DNA of 64,000 bases. Source: Methanohalophilus levihalophilus. GTDB lineage: Archaea > Halobacteriota > Methanosarcinia > Methanosarcinales > Methanosarcinaceae. Below the pieces are notes generated by a model. It made no database searches and had not been told where the DNA came from. It saw nothing but the letters and a program-made list of their open reading frames with translations. A program made the translations under genes and the position numbers. The stretch lies in NCBI RefSeq assembly GCF_017874375.1, contig NZ_JAGGLK010000002.1, positions 1-64,000 on the forward strand, written 5' to 3'. Below, one piece after another: positions 54,583-62,028 of the stretch; the first letter of the stretch is position 1, and every line of letters starts with the position of its first letter.

Positions 54583-54728
54583 AGCACAACCCACTTTTAT
54601 CTGAAACCACCGCTCAGTAAGGCCACCTTTCCTATGTTTTTACTTGTATATATGTCCATTTCCCAAAAAAGTGGCAAAGCTCATAATTGTGCAAAGAATA
54701 CCTTAAATGGAAAAAGGAATAGGAAAAT

Positions 54729-54840
54729 GCCCGGAGCGTGACTCGAACACGCGACCTCCAGATGTCTCAGGAGACATGGGAGCACCCATTCAGTTATTAC
54801 CCTATGAGTCTGGCGCCCCAACCAACTAGGCTACCCGGGC
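54729..54840 (-). tRNA. tRNA-Met (CAT), elongator type, with intron
   Basis: The minus strand folds as a tRNA. The acceptor pairs GCCCGGG with TCCGGGC, the D stem is GCC/GGC, and the T arm is GCGTG-TTCGAGT-CACGC. The anticodon stem CCAGA pairs with TCTGG, but the loop CTCATA is interrupted after base 37. A 39-base intron (54764-54802) sits at the canonical 37/38 site; once removed, the loop reads CTCATAA with anticodon CAT (54804-54806). The anticodon stem lacks the three G-C pairs of initiator tRNA, so it is elongator Met; tRNA-Ile2 (CAU) is the alternative. CCA is not encoded. Confidence 0.9.
54764..54802 (-). other. tRNA-Met intron (39 bases, position 37/38)
   Basis: The intron begins GGGTAATAAC and ends CTGAGAC on the minus strand. 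The exon-intron junctions can form the bulge-helix-bulge that archaeal splicing endonuclease cuts. Its position is the canonical one between bases 37 and 38. Confidence 0.82.
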
Positions 54841-54911
54841 AGGTAGCATCTAGAAAGTACATTTTCCTATTAAAGCATATCGGTTAAAAAAAGAATGGGG
54901 AGAAGCTTCGG

Positions 54912-55454
54912 TCAGTATCCGGTAGCTTCTGCAAATTCTTTGAGCGTGGAAGGATCTGAAGTTGCCCCTCTTATGTGGAAAACAAAATTGTCACTGTTCC
55001 ACACGTAGGCGTAACGTTCCGCATCTGCTCCATTTTCTGTTACATACCAGACAATACGAGTTACAAAGTGATTATTTATTGATTGTTCAATGAACCTGTT
55101 CCCCATTGTCATAGGTGGAAAAGTCGCCTTGTAAGTGTTTACAAGGTTTTCAGCTTCATTTTCTGAAGAAGCTTCAATCACAGTTATCAGCACATCAAAT
55201 TCTTCACTTTCATAAATCCCCTGATGGGCTTCAACGAAATGAGATTCATTGCAGCAACCATCAAGGACTTTGTCTGCTGAAAGTTCCCTTGCACCAAGGT
55301 ATTCAAATCCTGCAGGAATTTCTTCAAGTACAACCATGTCCGAAACGGTCATCTCACCAGTTTCATCTTCACCAGCATTCGGATCAGTACATCCGGATAT
55401 TGCCAGCATCACAAGTGTAAACGATAACAATAGTGCAATAATTTTTGATTTCAT
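54912..55454 (-). CDS. Predicted lipoprotein
   Basis: 180 residues. The N-terminus is a lipoprotein signal (KIIALLLSFTLVMLAISGC) with lipobox ISGC at residues 18-21. An acidic linker (DPNAGEDETGEM) leads to a folded domain of about 140 residues with a CC pair (VLDGCCNESHF) and pattern VLITVIEASSENEAENLVNTY, seen in uncharacterised methanogen surface proteins. It would be anchored to the outside of the membrane. No operon partner is visible. Function unknown. Confidence 0.7.
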   Translation of the reverse strand: MKSKIIALLLSFTLVMLAISGCTDPNAGEDETGEMTVSDMVVLEEIPAGFEYLGARELSADKVLDGCCNESHFVEAHQGIYESEEFDVLITVIEASSENEAENLVNTYKATFPPMTMGNRFIEQSINNHFVTRIVWYVTENGADAERYAYVWNSDNFVFHIRGATSDPSTLKEFAEATGY

Positions 55455-55565
55455 GGAATTGCCTCAAGAAAGGAAGTATTCAAAATCGTATTTAAATTTA
55501 ATCAGAAAAGCAAGCCAAAAAAGAAAAGAGTTAGAAGGGATTATTCCCTTCTAATTAAGTTACGC

Positions 55566-57548
55566 TTAGTTTCTCCTCACGAGGTATGCAACTGCGAGAA
55601 GTCCACCGATTGCAAGAACTGCTTCAAAGCCTGGTGTGTCAGCATCTGGCTCGTCAACTGGTTCTTCTTCTTCAGGCATGTCTTCTTCAGGCATGTCTTC
55701 TTCAGGCATGTCCTCAGTTACGTTGTCTTCAGGCATGTCTTCTTCAGGCATGTCTTCTTCAGGCATGTCTTCTTCGTCGTCTTCTTCGTCAGCTTCGTCG
55801 CCTTCGATGGTTACTTCCTGCATCAAGTAGAACCTGTCAGGACCTTCTGAACCTTTGAAGAAGATTCCGTCCATGATTTCGAGTGTATCGTCATCTGGTA
55901 CATCGATATCATTGTCTTCGTCTGTGGACATTTCAATGACGCCACCAGTAAGGGAGTCGACAACGAGCTCTCCGTATTCATCGTCTGTTTCGATAATCAG
56001 ACCATCGTCAGAAATCTGGAAGATACCTTCGACAACACAAAGACTGTCAACCTGACCCTGGAACACTTCATCAACGTGTACCATCAGAGTAACAATATCT
56101 TCAGAGTCAAGAATATCCTGCTCGTAGAACCAAGTCTTGTTTGCCTGAGTTGCATCAGCGGTGGAGATAATCTTGTCATCAAGGAAATCACCATCTTTGG
56201 TAAGCTCAAGCCATACCTTGTTACCATCAACATCAATCTGCTGTGGAGTGATTGCGTAGCCCTCACCGAGTTCCAGTGTCTCACCAGTTCTCAGGGTGTA
56301 ACTCTCATCATCATCCATGAGAATCTTGGAAAGCTGTGCAACATCATCGTCAACTACGAAATATTCCTCTGCCATGAATCCAATCTTAGCGAATTCATAA
56401 TCTGCAGTGGTAGTTGTGTTTGCTGTGAATCCGAACTCAGTAGTCTGGCCGGTTATCATGGTAGCATTGTAGGTAAGGTTGTTACCATCAATAGCACCAT
56501 CTGTGTCAAATATAGCTGTCAGGTTTTCTGATGCATCACCAGTGTCAAGGTCAAGCCAGAAGCCGGCAAAACTAGTTGCATCCCAGGTCATGGTACCTGC
56601 AGTAATTTCGACAACTTCACCGCGGATTTCATGGGTACCTGGCTCAGTGATTAACTGCATCAAATAGAACCTGTCAGGACCTTCTGAACCTTTGAAGAAG
56701 ATTCCGTCCATGATTTCGAGAGTGTCATCATCGGGTACATCAAGGTCATTGTCTTCGTCTGTGGACATTTCAATGACGCCACCAGTAAGGGAGTCGACAA
56801 CGAGCTCTCCGTATTCATCGTCTGTTTCGATAATCAGACCATCGTCAGAAATCTGGAAGATACCTTCGACAACACAAAGACTGTCAACCTGACCCTGGAA
56901 CACTTCATCAACGTGTACCATCAGAGTAACAATATCTTCAGAGTCAAGAATATCCTGCTCGTAGAACCAAGTCTTGTTTGCCTGAGTTGCATCAGCGGTG
57001 GAGATAATCTTGTCATCAAGGAAATCACCATCTTTGGTAAGCTCAAGCCATACCTTGTTACCATCAACATCAATCTGCTGTGGAGTGATTGCGTAGCCCT
57101 CACCGAGTTCCAGTGTCTCACCAGTTCTCAGGGTGTAACTCTCATCATCATCCATGAGAATCTTGGAAAGCTGTGCAACATCATCGTCAACTACGAAATA
57201 TTCCTCTGCCATGAATCCAATCTTAGCGAATTCATAATCTGCAGTGGTAGTTGTGTTTGCTGTGAATCCGAACTCAGTAGTCTGGCCGGTTATCATGGTA
57301 GCATTGTAGGTAAGGTTGTTACCATCAATTGCACCATCTGTGTCAAATATTACAGTCAGGTTTTCTGATGCATCACCAGTGTCAAGGTCAAGCCAGAAGC
57401 CGGCAAAATTAGTTGCATCCCAGGTCATGGTACCTGCAGTAATTTCGACAACTTCACCGCGGATTTCGACAGAATCTGTTGCGCTTACTGCGCCAACACT
57501 TGCCAAAACCATTAAAGCGGCTACTGCGAATGTCAGTAATTTCTTCAT
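55566..57548 (-). CDS. S-layer protein with two DUF1608-type repeats and PGF-CTERM anchor
   Basis: About 660 residues from the ATG at 57548, which has GGAGG 7 bases upstream; the frame stays open to 57581. The signal peptide is KKLLTFAVAALMVLASVGAVSA. Two 279-residue modules follow, each starting EIRGEVVEITAGTMTWDAT and ending in FKGSEGPDRFYLMQ, as in the duplicated Methanosarcina S-layer domain. Then comes an acidic stalk of DMPEE repeats with an N-V-T sequon, and the archaeosortase signal PGF plus a hydrophobic helix and basic end (YLVRRN). It likely forms the crystalline cell surface. Confidence 0.9.
   Translation of the reverse strand: MKKLLTFAVAALMVLASVGAVSATDSVEIRGEVVEITAGTMTWDATNFAGFWLDLDTGDASENLTVIFDTDGAIDGNNLTYNATMITGQTTEFGFTANTTTTADYEFAKIGFMAEEYFVVDDDVAQLSKILMDDDESYTLRTGETLELGEGYAITPQQIDVDGNKVWLELTKDGDFLDDKIISTADATQANKTWFYEQDILDSEDIVTLMVHVDEVFQGQVDSLCVVEGIFQISDDGLIIETDDEYGELVVDSLTGGVIEMSTDEDNDLDVPDDDTLEIMDGIFFKGSEGPDRFYLMQLITEPGTHEIRGEVVEITAGTMTWDATSFAGFWLDLDTGDASENLTAIFDTDGAIDGNNLTYNATMITGQTTEFGFTANTTTTADYEFAKIGFMAEEYFVVDDDVAQLSKILMDDDESYTLRTGETLELGEGYAITPQQIDVDGNKVWLELTKDGDFLDDKIISTADATQANKTWFYEQDILDSEDIVTLMVHVDEVFQGQVDSLCVVEGIFQISDDGLIIETDDEYGELVVDSLTGGVIEMSTDEDNDIDVPDDDTLEIMDGIFFKGSEGPDRFYLMQEVTIEGDEADEEDDEEDMPEEDMPEEDMPEDNVTEDMPEEDMPEEDMPEEEEPVDEPDADTPGFEAVLAIGGLLAVAYLVRRN
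55665..55780. repeat. 15-base repeat array encoding the DMPEE stalk
   Basis: The plus strand repeats TCTTCTTCAGGCATG about six times, interrupted once by TCCTCAGTTACGTTG, which adds a predicted N-glycosylation sequon (N-V-T). The array is coding (minus strand) and gives the acidic, proline-spaced stalk before the PGF-CTERM. Such arrays can change length by slippage. Confidence 0.8.
55800..56636 (-). repeat. S-layer module, copy 2 (837-base tandem repeat)
   Basis: This stretch repeats the next 837 bases to the right almost exactly. From about 55915 to 56490 I see no difference from the other copy, including third codon positions. Differences cluster at the ends (for example TCGATATCATTG against TCAAGGTCATTG). 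Boundaries are approximate. Confidence 0.85.
56637..57473 (-). repeat. S-layer module, copy 1 (837-base tandem repeat)
   Basis: N-terminal copy of the 279-residue module. Its few protein differences from copy 2 lie at the edges: ENLTVIFD against ENLTAIFD, ATNFAG against ATSFAG, and NDLDVPD against NDIDVPD. The tandem arrangement within one gene points to duplication with later homogenisation. Confidence 0.85.
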
Positions 57549-57725
57549 TATTTTCCTCCGTTCTAATTTATAGTAGGTCAAGGTAATAAGCGATTATTAG
57601 AGTGAACATAACCAATAGATGTCCAATCATCCTTCATCAAAGGACAATACGTCCATTGACGAAAGTCAACTCATCACCCTCTAATCCCGTCATATTGGTT
57701 AGCAACTGTGTAATAAGACAATTGC

Positions 57726-57733
57726 CTTTTAAA
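57726..57733 (-). promoter_or_regulatory. Possible S-layer gene promoter (TATA box)
   Basis: On the minus strand this reads TTTAAAAG, preceded by a purine-rich BRE-like AAAGA. Initiation about 25 bases on would give a leader of about 150 bases before the ATG at 57548. A second TATA-like CTATAAAT nearer 57570 would make the mRNA leaderless, which conflicts with the strong GGAGG. The 527 bases between this gene and the KaiC-like gene hold no protein gene. Confidence 0.3.
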
Positions 57734-58075
57734 TCTTTTGTGGTCTCATGGCCAAAAAATCGCTCTTTTTGATAGTGAATATCGACATTTGCAACGTCAT
57801 ATGCCGAAGACTTTCTGCATTGATTAAATAGTTCAACGCTAATTTACCATGAAATCTTCACATATTGTCGATGTTCATATTTCCCTCAAGAAATAAATTT
57901 AATACTCATTTTGTCTTTGGAACAAGAACACTTAATCCCCTATTGATATTTTGTTTTTTAGTTCAATACATTTATATGTAAGTCTTTCCATAAGGTCACT
58001 ACGAAATAAATTTAATGCTTTCAATATATTAAGCAGTATAAGACTGTATACGATCACGAGGAGTGCGATTATAAA

Positions 58076-58849
58076 ATGTTTAACGGTTCAGAGGAAATAT
58101 CAATGGAAGATGCCGCAAACAGGGTAAAAACCGGTATTCCTGGTTTTGACGAGCTTTGCGGAGGGGGCCTCATCCGGGATAGGACATACCTCGTTTCAGG
58201 CACATCCGGTGCCGGAAAAACCATCTTTTCTATCCAGTTCATTTATAACGGTATTGTAAATCACGGTGAAAACGGAATTATTGTTGCAACAGAGGAACGT
58301 CCCGAGCAGATCAGGGAAAACATGCTCAACTTTGGCTGGGATCTTCAAGCCCTTGAAGATGAAGGTAAACTAGCCATTATTGATGCATGTTCCACAAAAA
58401 TAGGAATTCCATCCCAGGAGAAATATGTGGATGTAAGACCTTTTGATACTCGCTCCATGATGGACCAGATTATTGCAACTCAGGAAGAAATTGATGCAAA
58501 AAGGGCATTAGTGGATTCTACAACATCAATCAGCTTTTACCTTCATGATCCTGCAAGGATAAGAGTGGAGCTCCTCAAGCTTAGCACCACTCTGGAAATT
58601 ATCGGGTTAACATCTATGATGACCTGTGAGATAATTGATGAATCAAAGCCCTCCAGATTCGGGGTTGAGAATTTCGTCACTGATGGTACTTTCGCACTTT
58701 ACTACGACAGACGTGACAATGTCCGCTCCCGGAGTGTAGAAATCTACAAAATGAGAGGATCTGATCACAGTAAGAAAGTACACCCTTACGATATTGAAAA
58801 GGAAGGTTTCGTAATTCATCCACACGAAGAAGTTTACACTAGCTTCTAA
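58076..58849 (+). CDS. KaiC/RAD55-family ATPase (single domain)
   Basis: 257 residues. One RecA-like KaiC domain: KTGIPGFDELCGGGLIRDRT, Walker A SGTSGAGKT, TEERPEQIRENMLNFGWD, and a Walker B-like RALVDSTTS. The C-terminal part (FVTDGTFALYYDRR, VEIYKMRGSDHSKKVHPYDI) is characteristic of the family. Archaeal single-domain KaiC-like proteins often act in signalling with histidine kinases or in motility. It starts at an ATG with GAGGAGTG upstream. It is monocistronic and lies opposite the S-layer gene. Confidence 0.85.
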   Translation: MFNGSEEISMEDAANRVKTGIPGFDELCGGGLIRDRTYLVSGTSGAGKTIFSIQFIYNGIVNHGENGIIVATEERPEQIRENMLNFGWDLQALEDEGKLAIIDACSTKIGIPSQEKYVDVRPFDTRSMMDQIIATQEEIDAKRALVDSTTSISFYLHDPARIRVELLKLSTTLEIIGLTSMMTCEIIDESKPSRFGVENFVTDGTFALYYDRRDNVRSRSVEIYKMRGSDHSKKVHPYDIEKEGFVIHPHEEVYTSF

Positions 58850-58865
58850 AAATCATAAAAAATGA

Positions 58866-59009
58866 TTATATATCTGGATGGGTTTCTTCGTTGCCGCATT
58901 CTACACATTTATAAATAGCCAGACTGCGGCCAAATTTATCATAACGTTTAATCGGGGGATACATCCAGCGATTCATTCTCCCTTCGCATACGGAACACCT
59001 GTAGTTCAT
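58866..59009 (-). CDS. Small zinc-ribbon protein (47 residues)
   Basis: ATG at 59009 opens 47 codons starting MNYRCSVCEGRMNRWMYPP, with a second pair in YKCVECGNEE, ending in TAA at 58866. CSVC and CVEC are spaced by 26 residues and form a plausible zinc ribbon. The ribosome site AGGAGG lies 6 bases before the ATG and is among the best in the window, which supports a real gene. Function unknown. It sits between the KaiC-like and P-type ATPase genes. Confidence 0.72.
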   Translation of the reverse strand: MNYRCSVCEGRMNRWMYPPIKRYDKFGRSLAIYKCVECGNEETHPDI

Positions 59010-59059
59010 TCAAACCTCCTCATTAAATATATATGATTGTTGACAATATAATTCTTCCG

Positions 59060-61747
59060 TTAGCTAATGCTGTAACCCTTTTTGAATATAATCACTTTTA
59101 GAGCCTCTATCCCGACAAGAACCCCAAAGGCTACTGAAACCGGCACAATCCAGCCAGCTAAACCCAGGGGAACCAATTCGAAAATTGATGCGAAGAAGGG
59201 TATGTACATAACCCCCATTGTCAACAAGAAAGCGCTTACCACTCCTACAATCATCAACGGATTGTCTCTAAGACCCGTATTAAGTATTGGATTTTTGAGA
59301 GACCTGAATGCAAAGGGAACAAAAAGGATCATGCTCACAATTGCTGCAAACGTCACTGTCCTTGCATATATAAGATTATTGAAAGGATCTGCGTGAAGAT
59401 ACACTCCAAAACACGATAAACCCATAAACATCGCCACAATAACTACGAATGCAAGCCTGCTGCCACCAAGTATTTTTTCACCTATGGGACGCGGCTTACG
59501 TCTCATAACATCTTCTTTTGCAGGATCGAGACCTAAAGCTATTGCTGGCATTATTTCATCAAACATGTTGATGAAAAGAATTTGCAAAGCAAGGAGAGGA
59601 ACGAGATCGAATCCCAGGATGGAGATTCCCAACAGGATCAGGATTAATTCTGTGAAATTGCGGGATACGAGATATGAAGTAAATTTTTCAATGTTCTCAT
59701 AAATAGCTCTTCCCTGTTTCACTGCCTCAACAATTGTACTGAAATCATCATCCTGAAGCACCATAACACTGGATTCCCGGGCTACATCCGTTCCTTTTTT
59801 CCCCATTGAAACCCCAATGTCAGCGGTTTTAAGGGCAGGTGCATCATTAACACCATCACCTGTCATCGCTACAACATGCCCTTTGTTTTTAAGAGCTTTT
59901 ACAATTCTCAGTTTCTGTTTTGGCATCACCCTTGCATAGACGGAAATATGCTCCACAACCTGCTGGAATTCAGAATCATCAAGATATTCCAGTTCTTCAC
60001 CGGTAATGACTCCGTCACTAACAATCTTTTCAATCCCCTCTTCTAACAATGCTGGATCGTGGGAATAATCTGTTTTGATTCCAACTCTTGATGCAATAGC
60101 TTTGGCAGTTTTCCCATTGTCTCCAGTGATCATTATTACTTTAATTCCTGCTTCCCTGCATAACGAGACGGCTTTTGGAACTTCTGCACGGACCGGATCT
60201 ATCATTGCCATAAGACCCACAAAAACAAGATCGGTTTCAATCTCTTCTCCTGTTTTGTTTCCATGAATATCCCTGAAAGCAACCGCCAACACACGATACG
60301 CATCATTTGCCATGCGATCATTTTCAGAAAGAATCCTGTTTTTGTCAGTTGAATTAATTGTTCTTAATTCACCGTTTTCCAAAATTTGGGAGCATTTGTC
60401 CAGAACGATGGAACATGCACCCTTGGTATATGCGATTTTAGAACCTTTAGAACGATGAATGGTGGTCATCATTTTTCTTTCTGAGGTGAATACTATCTCA
60501 TCGATTCTTTCGAAATCCAGATCCAGTTTTTCCTTTGAGAAACCAGCCTTTAATGCAGCGGTCAATAGTGCAACTTCCGTAGGATCACCGGCTGATTGCC
60601 AGGCACCGTTACTTTCCACCAGACCCGAATTATTGCACAATGCAGATATCTGTAGCAGAAACCGTATATCTGGATAATTTTCCAAATCTGCAGCATTTCC
60701 ATCTACCAAAAAAGTTCCTTCAGGCACATAACCCGAACCCGTAACTTCAACTATCTGTCCATCAACAAAGAGGCACTCTACAGTCATTTCGTTTTGTGTC
60801 AGGGTTCCGGTTTTATCAGTGCAAATAACACTTGTGGACCCTAACGATTCAACTGCAAGCATTTTCCTTATTATGGCATTATTTTCCGCCATCTTGCGCA
60901 TTCCATGTGCAAGAGTAATAGTAATAATAAGGGGCAAACCTGATGGTACAGAAGCAACTGCCAGAGCAAGGGCTATAACAAGCATTTCCCCGATGGGTGC
61001 TCCGATTGTCACGCCCAGAAGAAAAGAAAAAGTTGATGCTGAGAGGGCTATTGCTGCAAGTACCTTTGCAAGATTTGAAATGCTTTTCTGTAATGGTGTC
61101 TCTTCCTCGGATTCCTGTATCAAGCCCGCTATTTTTCCAAGCTCGGTGTTCATACCAGTTGAAATAACAACAGCCTTACATTTTCCCCCCACTGCCTGGG
61201 TTCCGGCAAAAATAAGATCATTAACATCTTTTTCAACTGGAACACTTTCACCTGTAAGAGAAGATTCGTCAACCCTGAATCCGTTAAGCTCAAAAATACA
61301 TGAATCAGCTGGTATATTGTCCCCGTTTTCCAGATCAAGGACGTCACCCGGTACAACTTCTCTTGTCTGCACGTCCGTCAAAATCCCGTCCCTGACAACA
61401 CGCGTTGTCGGCATCATGATGTTTCGAAGGGATTCCATTGCTTTTTCCGCGCGATATTCCTGCACGAATCCAAGGATCAGGACAAAAACGATAATTGAAT
61501 TAATTACCCAGAAATTGATGACTTCATCTATGTAATAGGAGATCAAAGCCGCAGCCGCCAGCACCCAGATGATAAAATTGCCCAATTGGCGGTAAAAAAC
61601 CTTAATGGGAGTGATTTTTTGTTTCTCTTCGAGTTCATTAAGCCCGTAAACGGAAAGTCTTTTTTTTGCTTCTCTGGCAGAAATACCGTCAGTTGAACTG
61701 GAGTACTCATCAAAATATTCATTAAAGTCTTTTTTGACCCCCGCCAT
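59060..61747 (-). CDS. P-type cation-transporting ATPase with atypical M4 motif
   Basis: 895 residues with the full P2-type layout. An N-terminal cation-ATPase domain (YGLNELEEKQK) comes first, then the actuator motif TGESVPVEK, the phosphorylation site CTDKTGTLTQNE (near residue 310), the nucleotide domain with KGACSIVL, and the hinge TGDGVNDAPALK. About ten membrane helices are expected. The M4 ion site reads VPSGLP where Ca2+ pumps have PEGLP. M5 keeps N and E (SRNFTELIL), and M6 reads INMFDEIMPAIALG, where Ca2+ pumps have NxxTDGLPA. The ion is therefore uncertain; Ca2+ transport should not be assumed. It is divergent from a PAS kinase gene. Confidence 0.85.
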   Translation of the reverse strand: MAGVKKDFNEYFDEYSSSTDGISAREAKKRLSVYGLNELEEKQKITPIKVFYRQLGNFIIWVLAAAALISYYIDEVINFWVINSIIVFVLILGFVQEYRAEKAMESLRNIMMPTTRVVRDGILTDVQTREVVPGDVLDLENGDNIPADSCIFELNGFRVDESSLTGESVPVEKDVNDLIFAGTQAVGGKCKAVVISTGMNTELGKIAGLIQESEEETPLQKSISNLAKVLAAIALSASTFSFLLGVTIGAPIGEMLVIALALAVASVPSGLPLIITITLAHGMRKMAENNAIIRKMLAVESLGSTSVICTDKTGTLTQNEMTVECLFVDGQIVEVTGSGYVPEGTFLVDGNAADLENYPDIRFLLQISALCNNSGLVESNGAWQSAGDPTEVALLTAALKAGFSKEKLDLDFERIDEIVFTSERKMMTTIHRSKGSKIAYTKGACSIVLDKCSQILENGELRTINSTDKNRILSENDRMANDAYRVLAVAFRDIHGNKTGEEIETDLVFVGLMAMIDPVRAEVPKAVSLCREAGIKVIMITGDNGKTAKAIASRVGIKTDYSHDPALLEEGIEKIVSDGVITGEELEYLDDSEFQQVVEHISVYARVMPKQKLRIVKALKNKGHVVAMTGDGVNDAPALKTADIGVSMGKKGTDVARESSVMVLQDDDFSTIVEAVKQGRAIYENIEKFTSYLVSRNFTELILILLGISILGFDLVPLLALQILFINMFDEIMPAIALGLDPAKEDVMRRKPRPIGEKILGGSRLAFVVIVAMFMGLSCFGVYLHADPFNNLIYARTVTFAAIVSMILFVPFAFRSLKNPILNTGLRDNPLMIVGVVSAFLLTMGVMYIPFFASIFELVPLGLAGWIVPVSVAFGVLVGIEALKVIIFKKGYSIS

Positions 61748-62028
61748 CGACTACCGCCACATCCTATTATGAAAACTAACCATTTTAAGCCTTGCTTGAG
61801 ATGCCCTTGCAGAGGCGAACGATTGCTTTTAACTTGTGCCAACTGAATTAATATTATTTGTCCTTAATATTATAGCTTAACCTTTATATCGTATTAAGGA
61901 AAAACGCTGATCTATCAGATATTGAAAGCCCATGTCGTGGCAATCTGAGTTGGGGTAAACGGGGTATAAAAACGCAGCCTATAAAGAAATTATTAATTGT
62001 AGCTGGCGATGAATTCGCAGCTAACCAG

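Noticed and set aside
55665-55780. Short regular repeats considered as a CRISPR array
   Set aside because: The units are contiguous, 15 bases long with no spacers, and encode DMPEE in frame.
57890-58016. GAAATAAATTTAAT occurring twice, 113 bases apart, upstream of the KaiC-like gene
   Set aside because: AT-rich words repeat by chance in archaeal promoters; without other copies I cannot call it a regulatory site.
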